Below are positions 34,707-46,771 of a DNA stretch of 64,000 bases, piece after piece. Under the pieces are notes generated by a model. The model was given only the letters and a program-made list of their open reading frames with translations. It was not told where the DNA came from and searched no databases. The stretch is from Panulirus ornatus (taxonomy: Eukaryota; Arthropoda; Malacostraca; Decapoda; Palinuridae), in assembly GCF_036320965.1 (NCBI RefSeq), contig NC_092248.1, positions 24,826,002 to 24,890,001 on the forward strand, in the 5' to 3' direction. Positions within the stretch are counted from its first letter, which is position 1. The number at the start of each line of letters is the position of its first letter. The position numbers and the translations under genes are program-made.

Positions 34707-36904
34707 GCCCAGAGGGCATTATTGGATTATGTGTTAATTGATAGGAGTGGATAATAGAGACTTTTGGATGTTGATGTCCTGAGAGAGGCAGCTGGAGAGA
34801 TGTCTGATCACTATCTTCTGGAGGCGTAGGTGAAGATTTGTAAAGGCTTTCAGAAAAGAGGAGAGAATATTGGGGTGAAGAGAGTCGTGGGAGTAAGTGA
34901 GCTTCGAAAAAACTCTTGTGTGAGGAAATACCAGGAGGGATTGAGTGCAGTATAGCAAAAGGTGAGATTAGGGGAGGAATGGGATGTATTTAGGGAAGCA
35001 TTTATGGCTTGCACAAAAGATGCATGTGGTATGAAGAATGTGGGAGGTGGGCAGATTAGAAAGGGTAGTGAATGGTGGGATGAAGTAAGATTGTTAGCAA
35101 TAGAGAAGAGACAGGCGTTTGGACGATTTTTGTAGGGAAGTAACGCAAATGACTGGGAAAGATATAAAAGAAAGAAGCAGGAGGTCAAAAGAAAGGTGTA
35201 AGAGGTGAAAAAGAGGGCAAATGAGGGTTGGGGTGAGAGAATATCATTAGATTTTAGGGAAAATAAAAAGATGTTATAGAAGAAGGTAAATAAAGTGCGT
35301 AAGACAAGAAAAGAAATGGGAACATCGGTGAATACGGGAAATGGAGAGGTAATAACAAGTAGTGATGAAGTGAGGAGATGGAGTGAATATTTCAAAGTTT
35401 GTTGAATGTGTTTAATGATAGATTGGCAGCTATAGGGTGTTTTGGTCGGGGTGGAGTGCAAAGTAAGAGGGTCAAGGAGAATGGTTTGGTGAAGAGAGAA
35501 GAGGTAGTGAAAGCTTTGCGTAAGATGAAACTCGGCAAGGCGGCAGGTCTGGATAGTATTGCAGTGAAATTTATTAGAAAAGGGGTGACTGTGTCGTTGA
35601 TTGGTTGGTAAGGGTATTTAGTGTATGTGTGGCGCAAGGGTAAATGCCTGAGGGTTGACGGAATGAATGCATAGTACCATTGTAAAAAGGCAAAGGGGAT
35701 AAAGATGAGTGTTCAAATTTCGGAGGCGTAAGTTTGTTGAGTATTCCTGGGAAATTATATGGGAGGGTATTGACGAGAGGATAAAGGTATATACAGAGCA
35801 TCAGATTGGGGAAGAGAAGTGTTGTTTCGGAAGTGGTAGAGGAAGTGTTGATTAGCTGTTTCCTTTGAAAAAGTATGTGAGAATTACTTTAGAATTAGAG
35901 ATGAACGTAGCATTTATGGATCTGGAGAAGGCATATCATGGGGTGATAGAGATGCTTTGTGGAAGGATTTAGGGGTATATGGTGTTGGAGGTAAGTTGCT
36001 AAAAGCAGTGAAAAGTTTTTACCAAGGATGTAAGGCATGTGTACGAGTGAGAAGAAAGAAAAGTGATTGGTTCCCAGCAGATGTCGGATTACGTCAGTGG
36101 TGTTCATGGATGGAGTTGTTAGGGAGGTGAACGAAGGAATTTTGGAGAGAGGAAAAGTATGCTGTCTGTTGCGGATGAGAGGGAATGGGAAGTGAGTGAG
36201 TTGTTGTTCGCTCATGATACAGCGCTGGTAGCTGATTCAGGTAAGAGACTGCAGAAGTTGGTGACTTAGTTTGGTATAGTGGATGAAAGAAGATAGTTGA
36301 GAGTAAATCTGAATTAGAACAAGGTTATTACGTTCAGTAGGGTCGAGGGAAAAGTTAACTGGGAGGTAAGTTTGAATGGAAAAAAAAATGGAGGAAGTGA
36401 AGTGTTTTAGATATCTGGGAGTGGACTCAGTAGTGGATGGAACGGAAGTTAGTCACAAGGTGGACGAGGGGAAGAAGGTTCTGCTAGCGTTGAGGAATAT
36501 GTGGAAGGCGAGAACGTTATCTCTGAGAGCAAAAATAGATATGCTTGAGGGAATAGTGGTTCCAACAATGTTATATGGTTGCAAAGCACAGGCTATAGAG
36601 AGGGTTGTGCTGATGGGTTGTAAATGAAATATTTCATAATAATATGTGGTGTGAGGTAGTTTGGTCGAGATAATAATGAGAGGGTAAGAAAGATGTGTAG
36701 TAATGCAAAAGAGTGTGGTTGACTGAGCAGAAGAGGGTATGTTTAAATGGTTTGCACACATAGAGAAAATGAGTGAGGAAAGATTGACAAAAAGGATATA
36801 TGTGTCAAAGATGGAGGGAACGAGGAGAAGCGGAACACCAAATTGGAGGTGGAAGGATGGACTGAAAGATTTTTTGAGGGATCGGGGCTAGAACATATAG
36901 GAGG
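34707..36904 (+). mobile_element. RTE-like LINE, old 5'-truncated copy (copy 11)
   Basis: Begins at [13 protein letters not shown] of the endonuclease and runs to DRGLEH near 36895. Recognisable across shifting frames are LPTLI-like linker pieces, RKMKLGKAAGLDSIAVKFI near 35530, FAHDTALVADS near 36210 and FRYLGVDSVVDG near 36410. Very many lesions. It ends abruptly where copy 12 begins. Confidence 0.85.
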
Positions 36905-39225
36905 GGAGATTAGAAAGGGTAGTGAGTGGTGGGATGAAGAAGTAAGATTATCAGTGAGAGAAAAGAGAGAGGCATTTGGGTGATTTTTGCAGGGAAACAA
37001 TGCAAATGACTGTGAGATGTATAAAAGAAAGAGGCAGGAGGTCAATAGAAAGGTGCAAGATGTAAAAACGAGGATAAATAAGAGTTGGGGTGAGAGACTA
37101 TCATCAAATTTTAGGGAGAATTAAAAGATGTTTGGAAGGAGATAAATACTGTGCATAAGACAAGGGAACAAATGGGAAGATCAATGAAAGGGGCTAATTG
37201 GTAGGGGTAACAAGTAGAGGTGATCTGAGAAGGAGATGGAGACAGTATTTTGAAAGTTTGTTGAATGTGTTTGATGACAGAGTGGCAGATATGGGGTGTT
37301 TTGGTCGAGGTGGTGTGCAAAGTGAGAGGGTTAGGGAGAATGATTTGGTAAACAGAGAAGAGGTAGTAAAAGCTTTGCAGAAGATTAAAGGCCAGCAAGA
37401 CAGCGGATTTAGATGGTATTGCAGTGGAATTTATTAAAAAAGGTGGTGACTCTATTGTTAACTGGTTGGTAAGGTTGTTTAATGTACGTATGACTAGTGG
37501 TGAGCTGCCTGAGGATTGGCGTAAAACTTGCATGGTGCATTGTACAAAGGAAAAGCGGATAAAAGTAAGTGCTCAAATTACAGAGGTAAATGTTTCTTGA
37601 GTATTCCTGGGAAATCAAATGGGAGGGTATTGATTGAGAGGGTGAAGGCATGTACAGAGAATCAGACTGGGGAAGAGCAGTGTGGTTTCAGAAATGGTAG
37701 AGGATGTGAGGATCAGGTGTTTGCTTTGAAGAATGTATGTGAGAAATACTTAGAAAAGCAAATGGATTTGTATGTAGCATTTATGGATCTGGAGAAGGTA
37801 TATGATAGAGTTGATAGAGATGCTCTGTGGAGGGTATTAAGAATATATGATGTGGGAGGCAAGTTGTTAGAAGCAGTGAATTTTTTTTATCGAGGATGTA
37901 AGGCATGTGTACGTGTAGGAAGAGATGAAAGTGATTGGTTCTCAGTGAATGTTGGTTTGCGGCAAGGATGCGAGATGTCTCCATGGTTGTTTAATTGATT
38001 TGTTTATGGATGGAGTTTTATGGGAGGTAAATGCAGGAGTTTTGGAAAGAGGTGCAAGTATGCAGTCTGTTGTTGATGCGAGAGCTTGGGAGGTGAGTCA
38101 CTTGTAGTTCGCTGATGATACAGCGCTGGTGGCTGATTCATGTGTGATTCATGTGAGAAACTGCAGAAGCTGGTGATTGAGTATGCTAAAGTGTGTGAAA
38201 GAAGGAAGCTGAGAGTAAATATGAATAAGAGCAAAGTTATTAGGGACAGTGGGGTTGAGGGACAAATCAAATGGGAGGTAAGTTTGAATGGAGAAAACTG
38301 GAAGAAGTGAAGTGTTTTACATATCTGGGAGAACGTTATCTTGAAAAGCAAAAATGGGTATGTTTGAAGGAAGTAGTTCCAACAATGTTACATGGTTGCG
38401 AAGCGTGGGCTAGTGTTGTGCGCAAGAGGGTGGAGGTGTTGGAAATTAGATGTTTGATGACAATTTGTGGTGTGAAGTGTTTTGATGGGGTAAGTAATGG
38501 AAGGGTAAGAGAGATGTGTGGTGGTAAAATGTGTGGTTGAGAGAAAAGAAGAGAGTGTTTTGAAATGGTCTTATCACATGGGGAAAATAAGTGAGGAAAT
38601 ATTGACAAAGAGGATATATATGTCAGACGTGCAGGGAACGTGTAGAAGTGGGAGACCAAATTGGAGGTGGAAAGATTAAGTGAAAAAGATTTTGAGTGAT
38701 CGGGGCCTGAACATACAGGTGCGTGAAAGGAGTACAAGGAATAGAGTGAATTAAAGCGATGTGGTATACCGGGGTCGCCGTGCTGTCAGTGGATTCAACC
38801 AGGGCATGTGGCGCCTCTGGGGTAAACTATGAAAAGTTCTGTGTGGCCTGGATATGGAAAGGGAGCTGCGGTTCGGTGCATTATACATGACAGCTAGAGA
38901 GTGAGTGTTAACAAATGTGGCCTTTGTTGTCTTTTCCTAGCGCTAACTCGAGCTCATGCGGAAGGTTGGGGATGTTATTCAATGTGTGGCGAGGTGGCGA
39001 TGTGAATGGATAAAGGCAGACAGTGTGCATTGTGTGCAAGTATATGTATGGATATGTCTGTGTGCGTATATATATGTGTACATTGAGATGTATGGGTATG
39101 TATATTTGCGCGTGGGGACGTGTATTTATATACATGTGTATGGAGGTGGGTTGGGCAATTTCTTTAGTCTGTTTCCTTGCGCTACATCGCAAACGCGGGA
39201 GACAGCGACAAAGGAAAATAAATAA
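36905..39225 (+). mobile_element. RTE-like LINE, old copy with long tail (copy 12)
   Basis: Restarts in the linker ([10 protein letters not shown] equivalent) directly after copy 11 without spacer. RT pieces include TENQTGEEQCGFRNGRGCED and AFMDLEKVYDRVD at 37660-37830 and a decayed FADDTALVADS near 38110. The long 3' tail (CATGACAGCTAGAGAGTGAG, then GCGCTACATCGCAAACGCGG) ends in (AAAT)n and TA repeats. Confidence 0.86.
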
Positions 39226-39249
39226 ATATATATATATATATATATATAT

Positions 39250-40125
39250 GATGATACAGCGCTGGTGGCTGATTCATGTGAGAAACTGCAGAAGCTGGTG
39301 ACTGAGTTTGGTAAAGTGTGTGGAAGAAGAAAGTTAAGAGTAAATGTGAATAAGAGCAAGGTTATTAGGTACAGTAGGGTTGAGGGTCAAGTCAATTGGG
39401 AGGTGAGTTTGAATGGAGGAAAACTGGAGGAAGTGAAGTGTTTTAGATATCTGGGAGTGGATCTGCCAGCGGATGGAACCATGGAAGCGGAAGTGGATCA
39501 TAGGGTGGGGGAGGGGGCGAAAATTTTGGGGGCCTTGAAGAATGTGTGGAAGTCGAGAACATTATCTCGGAAAGCAAAAATGGGTATGTTTGAAGGAATA
39601 GTGGTTCCAACAATGTTGTATGGTTGCGAGGCGTGGGCTATGGATAGAGTTGTGCGCAGGAGGATGTATGTGCTGGAAATGAGATGTTTGAGGACAATGT
39701 GTGGTGTGAGGTGGTTTGATCGAGTGAGTTACGTAAGGGTAAGAGAGATGTGTGGAAATAAAAGAGCGTGGTTGAGAGAGCAGAAGAGGGTGTTTTGAAG
39801 TGGTTTGGGCACATGGAGAGAATGAGTGAGGAAAGATTGACCAAGAGGATATATGTGTCGAAGGTGGAGGGAACGAGGAGAAGAGGGAGACCAAATTGGA
39901 GGTGGAAAGATAGAGTGAAAAAGATTTTGTGTGATCGGGGCCTGAACATGCAGGAGGGTGAAAGGAGGGCAAGGAATAGAGTGAATTGGAGCGATGTGGT
40001 ATACCGGGGTTGACGTGCTGTGAGTGGATTGAATCAAGGCATGTGAAGCGTCTGGGGTAAACAATGGAAAGCTGTGTAGGTATGTATATTTGCGTGTGTG
40101 GACGTATGTATATACATGTGTATAC
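39250..40125 (+). mobile_element. RTE-like LINE, young 5'-truncated copy (copy 13)
   Basis: Starts at DDTALVADSCEKLQKLV directly after a short TA tract (39226-39249). The frame is open to 39798, where a 1-bp deletion in the [11 protein letters not shown] block shifts it. The C-terminus resumes at 39768-40013 and ends at the young-subfamily TGA. The short tail is cut at TATACATG and joins copy 14. Confidence 0.88.
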
Positions 40126-43100
40126 ATGTTTGAGGAAAGGAACCTGGATGTTTTGGCTCTTAGTGAAACGAAGCTCAAGGGTAAAGGGGAAGAGTGGTTT
40201 GGGAATGTCTGGGGAGTAAAGTCAGGGGTTAGTGAGAGGACAAGAGCAAGGGAAGGAGTAGCAATACTCCTGAAACAGGAGTTGTGGGAGTATGTGATAG
40301 AATTATAAGAAAGTAAATTCTCGATTAATATGGGTAAAACTGAAAGTTGATGGAGAGAGGTGGGTGATTATTGGCGCATATGCACCCGGGCATGAGAAGA
40401 AAGATCATGAGAGGCAAGTGTTTTGGGAGCAGCTGAATGAGTGTGTTAGTGGTTTTGATGCACGAGACCGGGTTATATTGATGGGTGATTTGAATGCAAA
40501 GGTAAGTAATGTGGTAGTTGAGGGAATAATTGGTATACATGGGTTGTTCAGTGTTGTAAATGGAAATGGTGAAGAGCTTGTAGATTTATGTGCTGAAAAA
40601 GGACTGATGATTGGGAATACCTGGTTTAAAAAGCGAGATATACATAAGTATACTTATGTAAGTAGGAGAGATGGCCAGAGAGCGTTGTTGGATTACGTGT
40701 TAATTGACAGGAGTGCGAAAGAGAGACTTTTGGATGTTAATGTGCTGAGAGGTGCAACTGGAGGGATGTCTGATCATTATCTTGTGGAGGCTAAGGTGAA
40801 GATTTGTATGGGTTTTCAGAAAAGAAGAGTGAATGTTGGGGTGAAGAGGGTGGTGAGAGTAAGTGAGCTTGTGAAGGAGACCTGTGTGAGGAAGTACCAG
40901 GAGAGACTGAGTACAGAATGGAAAAAGGTGAGAACAATGGAAGTAAGGGGAGTGGGGGAGGAATGGGATGTATTTAGGGAATCAGTGATGGATTGCGCAA
41001 AAGATGCTTGTGGCATGAGAAGAGTGGGAGGTGGGTTGATTAAAAAGGGTAGTGAGTCGTGGGATGAAGAGGTGAGAGTATTAGTGAAAGAGAAGAGAGA
41101 GGCATTTGGACGATTTTTGCAGGGAAAAAATGCAATTGAGTGGGAGATGTATAAAAGAAAGAGACAGGAGGTCAAGAGAAAGGTGCAAGAGGTGAAAAAA
41201 AGGGCAAATGAGAGTTGGGGTGAGAGAGTATCATTAAATTTTAGGGAGAATAAAAAGATGTTCTGGAAGGAGGTAAATAAAGTGCGTAAGACAAGGGAGC
41301 AAATGGGAACTTCAGTGAAGGGAGCAAATGGGGAGGTGATAACAAGTAGTGGTGATGTGAGAAGGAGATGGAGTGAGTATTTTGAAGGTTTGTTGAATGT
41401 GTTTGATGATAGAGTGGCAGATATAGGGTGTTTTGGTCGAGGTGGTGTGCAAAGTGAGAGGGTTAGGGAAAATGATTTGGTAAATAGGGAAGAGGTAGTA
41501 AAAGCTTTACGGAAGATGAAAGCCGGCAAGGCAGCAGGTTTGGATGATATTGCAGTGGAATTTATCTAAAAAGGGGTTGACAGTATTGTTGACTGGTTGA
41601 TAAGGTTATTTAATATGTTTATGTTTCGTGGTGAGGTGCCTGAGGATTGGCCGAATGCTTGCATAGTGCCATTGTACAAAGGCAAAGGGGATAAGAGTGA
41701 GTGCTCAAATTACAGAGGTATAAGTTTGTTGAGTATTCCTGGTAAATTATATGGGAGGGTATTGATTGAGAGGGTGAAGGTATGTACAGAACATCAGATT
41801 GGAGAAGAGCAGTGTGGTTTCAGAAGTGGTAGAGGATGTGTGGATTAGGTGTTTGCTTTGAAGAACGTATGTGAGAAATACTTAGAAAAACAAATGGATT
41901 TCTATGTAGCATTTATGGATCTGGAGAAGGCATATGATAGAGTTGATAGAGATGCTCTGTGGAAGGTACTAAGAATACATGGTGTGGGAGGCAAGTTGTT
42001 AGAAGCAGTGAAAAGTTTTTATCGAGGATTTAAGGCATGTGTACGTGTAGGAAGAGAGGAAAGTGATTGGTTCTCAGTGAATGTAGGTTTGCGGCAGGGG
42101 TGTGTGATGTCTCCATGGTTGTTTAATTTGTTTATTGATGGGGTTGTTAGGGAGGTGAATGCAAGAGTTTTGAAAAGAGGGGCAAGTATGCAGTCTGTCC
42201 TGGATGAGAGAGCTTGGGAAGTGAGTCAGTTGTTGTTCGCTGATGATACAGCGCTGGTGACTGATTCATGTAAGAAACTGCAGAAGCTAGTGACTGAGTT
42301 TGGTAAAGTGCGTGAAAGAAGAAAGTTAAGAGTAAATGTGAATAAGAGCAAGGTTATTAGGTACAGTAGGGTTGAGGGTCAAGTCAATTGGGAGGTAAGT
42401 TTGAACGGAGAAAAGCTGGAGGAAGTAAAGTGTTTTAGATATCTGGGAGTGGATCTGGCAGCGGATGGAGCAGTGGTTGCGGAAGTGAATCATAGGGTGG
42501 GGGAGGGGGCGAGAATTCTGGGATGTTTGAAGAATGTTTGGAAGTCGAGAACATTATCTCGGTAAGCAAAAATGGGTATGTTTGAAGGAATAGTCGTTCC
42601 AACAATGTTGTATGTTTGTGAGGCGTGGGCTATGGATAGAGTTGTGCGGAGGAGGGTGGATGTGCTGGAAATGAGATGTTTGAGGACAATATGTCTTGTG
42701 AGGTGGTTTCATCGAGTAAGTAATGTAAGGGTAAGAGAGATGTGTGGAAATAAAAAGAGTGTTGTTGAGAGAGCAGAGGAGGGTGTTTTGAAATGCTTTG
42801 GTCGCATGGAGAGAATGAGTGAGGATAGATTGACCAAGAGGATATATGTGTCAGAGGTGGAGGGATCGAGGAGAAGTGGGAGACCATATTTTAGGAGGAA
42901 AGATGGAGTGAAAAAGATTTTGAGTGATCGGGTCCTGAATATACAGGAGGGTGAAAGGCGTGCAAGGAATAGAGTGAATTGGAACGATGTGGTATACCGG
43001 TGTCGACGTGCTGTCAATGGATTGAACCAGGGCATGTGAAGCGTCTGGGGTAAACCATGGAAAGTTGTGTGAGGCCTGGATTTGGAAAGGGAGCTGTGTT

Positions 43101-43458
43101 TTCGGTGCATTATTACATGACAGCTAGAGACTGAGTGTGAAGGAATGGGGCCTTTGGTGTCTTTTCCTAGCGCTACCTCGCACACATGAGGGGGTAAGGG
43201 GTTGTTATTCGATGTGTGGCGGGGTGGCGATGGGAACAAATAAATGCAGACAGTATGAATTATGTGCTGTGTATATATGTATGTGTCTGTGTGTGTATAT
43301 ATATGTGTACATTGAGATGTATAGGTATGTATATTTGTGTGTGTGGACGTGCATGTATATTCATGTGTATGTGGGCGGGTTGGGCCATTCTTTCGTCTGT
43401 TTCCTTGCGCTACCTCGCTAACGCGGGAGACAGCGACAAAGCAAAATAAAAAAATAAA
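40126..43458 (+). mobile_element. RTE-like LINE, nearly complete, few lesions (copy 14)
   Basis: About 3.3 kb from the endonuclease start (MFEERNLDVLALSETKLKGK) to the long 3' tail and A/TA-rich end. It lacks the 5' UTR. It combines a fairly intact ORF with the old long tail, so it may be close to the ancestor of the young subfamily. Confidence 0.9.
40131..43039 (+). pseudogene. APE endonuclease-reverse transcriptase ORF with four or five lesions
   Basis: Endonuclease: NLDVLALSETKL, then after a frame loss near 40305 a 401-codon stretch (40364-41569) with WVIIGAYAPGHEKKD, RVILMGDLNAKV, DYVLIDRS and [29 protein letters not shown] (about 41715), EEQCGFRSGRGCVD, AFMDLEKAYDRVD (about 41920), GLRQGCVMSPWLFNLFIDG (about 42095) and LLFADDTALVTDS (about 42240), then FRYLGVDLAADG. 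Nonsense changes are at 41567 (TAA), 41846 (TAG, CAG expected) and 42563 (TAA, AAA expected). The ORF end lacks the YRG stop and runs 13 residues further (RRAVNGLNQGM). Confidence 0.9.

Positions 43459-43553
<95 letters not shown>
43459..43553. repeat. (TA)n plus poly(T) between two LINE tails
   Basis: TA repeat 43459-43524 then about 29 T. It joins copy 14 (+) and copy 15 (-) tail to tail. Confidence 0.95.
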
Positions 43554-43556
<3 letters not shown>

Positions 43557-44280
43557 CCTCGTCGCTGTCTCCCGCGTTTGCGAGGTAGCGCAAGGAAACA
43601 GACGAAAGAAATGGCCCAACCCCCCCCCATACACATGTACATACACACGTCCACACACGCAAATATACATACCTACACAGCTTTCCATGGTTTACCCCGG
43701 ACGCTTCACATGCCTTGATTCAATCCACTGACAGCACGTCAACCCCTGTATACCACATCGCTCCAATTCACTCTATTCCTTGCCCTCCTTTCACCCTCCT
43801 GCATGTTCAGGCCCCGATCACACAAAATCCTTTTCACTCCATCTTTCCACCTCCAATTTGGTCTCCCTCTTCTCCTCGTTCCCTCCACCTCCGACACATA
43901 TATCCTCTTGGTCAATCTTTCCTCACTCATTCTCTCCATGTGCCCAAACCACTTCAAAACACCCTCTTCTGCTCTCTCAACCACGCTCTTTTTATTTCCA
44001 CACATCTCTCTTACCCTTACGTTACTTACTCGATCAAACCACCTCACACCACACATTGTCCTCAAACATCTCATTTCCAGCACATCCATCCTCCTGCGCA
44101 CAACTCTATCCATAGCCCACGCCTCGCAACCATACAACATTGTTGGAACCACTATTCCTTCAAACATACCCATTTTTGCTTTCCGGGATAATGTTCTCGA
44201 CTTCCACACATTTTTCAAGGCTCCCAAAATTTTCGCCCCCTCCCCCACCCTATGATCCACTTCCGCTTCCATGGTTCCAT
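43554..44280 (-). mobile_element. RTE-like LINE, young 5'-truncated copy (copy 15)
   Basis: Short tail then 190 in-frame codons of the RT C-terminus (TMEAEVDHRVGEGAKILGAL to VVYRG). The 5' truncation at GGTTCCAT falls into a short TA tract (44280-44290). Confidence 0.9.
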
Positions 44281-45210
44281 ATATATATATTCTCTCAAGT
44301 CGTATACTCATATTACCATAGTCATTTCTGTGTTTCTGGCTTTTTCTGGCACCACAGCCTCGTATGGTGTTTTGTTTATGTTATGATAGTCTGGCATATA
44401 TGTCCAAAAAGACAGAAAATCACGAAAATTTTGTTTGACCATCTAAATAAAATGACAAGTTTTAAAAGATGAAGTTGTCCTTCAAGCTTCATCTATACAT
44501 AACATTATGCTTTATAGAGAATATCCTCTGTTTGAGAGGCATATGGTATCTTTAATATCATCTGTAATACATCACCAGTATACGAAACGCAGCCATATAT
44601 GGAACATAACCTTAACACCATCGTCAAGTCTGAGGGGACATTCACCATTTCCTGTAGATCGACCCGATGAATGTTATGTTCAGCTCACAAAGAAGCTAAT
44701 CCGGTTAACGAGGATAGCAATATCATTAGGGATGAGATCTTACTAGGTTCCATAACTCTGGTCACAATGTTCGGTATTCTTGCATCACGACGCCACTACG
44801 GCCCTAGTGCTCTATAGAAAGAATATGAGCAAAGGATCATAGAGAAATAGTAAAGGAAAATCCATAAGAATGAAGTAAACATTAAGGAAAAGCAATTTTG
44901 AAATAAAGTAAAAACAAAAAATAGTATTATTTAAAACTCGACCTCTAGTTTTTGGACTTGCAGAAACGAAAAGAAAAAAATGTATTGTGTATGGTTAGTT
45001 ATATCAATTAGCTATTCTAATTAGCTAGTTAGTTCATCAATAACCTCCAGCTTGCACTCTACTTAGGGTTCCTCCAAGCACCAGTCACAACCACCAACCA
45101 TATCTGACTCACTGGCTCCGGCGCTATCTTTATTTCCATGACAGTCTTTGATATAGCATTTCTATCCCTCTCGTTATATTCTTTATTCTACCTTTTCTCT
45201 GTATTCCCGT
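44281..45210. other. Single-copy intron between IR exons a and b, part 1
   Basis: No gene recognised. A 79-codon frame at 44507-44746 (+) has no known motif. This is one of the few stretches free of LINE sequence. Confidence 0.4.
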
Positions 45211-45465
45211 CACACTACCCATCATATTATGGTTCATAATGGTTGTATCGTCCCATCCCACTACCCATCATATTATGGTTCATAATGGTTGTATCGTCCC
45301 ATCCCACTACCCATTATGTTATGGCTCATAATGGTCATATCGTCCCATCCCACTACCCATTATGTTATTGTTCATAATAGTTATATCGTCTCATCCCACT
45401 ACTCATTATGTTATCGCTCATAATAGTCATATTTTCCCATCCCATTACCCATTATGTTATTGTGA
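45211..45465. repeat. 46-bp tandem repeat, about 5.5 copies
   Basis: Unit CATATTATGGTTCATAATGG followed by TTGTATCGTCCCATCCCACT and ACCCAT. First units start at 45223 and 45269. Later copies have CATTATGTTAT variants. TTATGGTTCATAA is partly self-complementary. Confidence 0.93.
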
Positions 45466-46398
45466 ATATTACTTACGAAGGATAATGTTTCTCGTCTGAT
45501 CTGACGTGTCTGGCGCTGGTGGCTCAGCCTGGGTCGTTCTTTAGGAGCAGTACGATCTAGAGAGTTGATAACGTCACGTTGGGATCGTCAGTTTCTTGTA
45601 AGCAACATTGATTGTAAATGTTATGACACGCAAGTGTGACAAGTTTTACGTCATCAAGCTTCAAGGTTTATTGTTTTACGTCATCAACCTTCAAGGTTTA
45701 TTGTGTTCCTTAATCATCAGACGTTGCTTTCACTGTGTCCTATGTGTGTCGTAATGTATATCATTTCTTGATGTTCCTCCTACGTATATGTAAGTCTCAG
45801 ACGTACGGTGTATAACAGTACATGAAGTAGCTCCATCTTAATGTACACTGTAACAGTTTTCAGTGGCCATACACCGCCATAGTAACTATGGTATCTATGA
45901 GCTTTCTCATTTCAGTTATATATGTTGGATGACTCCTAGAGTCGCGTTATGAAAATGCCATTCAACTTCACAAAAGGATTTCTTAGTCTTTCTTCTTTTT
46001 AGTAGCATCTAGAAAAGCTATGATAATACAGTTCTAGCAATAAAAGCGACCGTTAACTTCACCTTCAGTGCATAGTAAAGAAGTGTTTAAGTTAGTTTGG
46101 TAAAAGTTTAGCGTAAAAATATAAAATATTTGCTTGTTTTATCATTTGATCAATCTGCTGAGATTTCTCGTTTAACCGAAGTATTGTGTCTTCCAAAATA
46201 AATTATTTTCCTCTCTATCTCAGGCAACCAAAACTAAGTCATTGGACTAAGAGTAATTACGGTACAAGTTCAGATATTGACACGAATGTTGGGCAAAGAT
46301 CAAAGCAATTAGATAGAAAACTTGGACTCAACATTTATACTACCAATGAAAGTATTTTACGTTGCCAGATGTGATGGTAACACCTGCACGTCACTCAC
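45466..46398. other. Single-copy intron between IR exons a and b, part 2
   Basis: Contains a two-copy 30-bp direct repeat at 45643-45702 (GTTTTACGTCATCAA...TTCAAGG). No gene recognised on either strand. Confidence 0.4.
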
Positions 46399-46629
46399 CT
46401 GCAGCTCTTTAGATATCCTTTTAACCTCTGGATTTGGACTATTTTGGAAATATACAATGAGCACGTCACCTATTCGCTCAGTGCCCCACTGCCATCCATC
46501 ACGAGCCAGCAGGTCGTGGAAGGTGTTGATCTCAGCGTCCTTGTCCTGGACGATGAGGTGAGCCACCAGAGAGGAGCGGTAAGCCGTGTTCAGGATCAGG
46601 CATGACACAAGCAACAGTCCAGGCAACAG
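46399..46629 (-). CDS. Ionotropic receptor exon a: TM3 and start of S2
   Basis: Minus strand. Acceptor ...TATCATCTGCAG precedes CTGTTGCCTGG; donor GAGCTGCAG before GTGAGTGACG. It is exactly 77 codons (231 nt), phase 0 to phase 0. LLPGLLLVSCLILNTAYRSS continues into LVAHLIVQ: this is TM3, where TAYRSSLVAHL takes the place of the SYTANLAAF channel-gate motif of glutamate receptors, the usual form in divergent IRs. DKDAEINTFHDLLARDGWQW and the remainder begin the S2 lobe (INTFHDLL is the common I-x-TFxDLL block). Product: membrane cation-channel chemoreceptor subunit, or another IR-class function; the ligand cannot be told. Exons for the N-terminus, S1, TM1 and TM2 are not in the window. Confidence 0.87.
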
Positions 46630-46671
46630 CTGCAGATGATATAACTTCTTAACCAAATCAACACTATCATG

Positions 46672-46674
<3 letters not shown>

Positions 46675-46750
<76 letters not shown>

Positions 46751-46751
46751 T
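46675..46751. repeat. (CT)n microsatellite
   Basis: About 75 bp of CT repeat, 45 bp upstream (minus strand) of the exon a acceptor, where it reads (GA)n. Confidence 0.97.
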
Positions 46752-46771
46752 CTTCTTTTCTCCTCTCTTTT

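Noticed and set aside
44507..44746. Possible 79-codon gene on the plus strand in the IR intron
   Set aside because: No motif recognised; length is within chance expectation.
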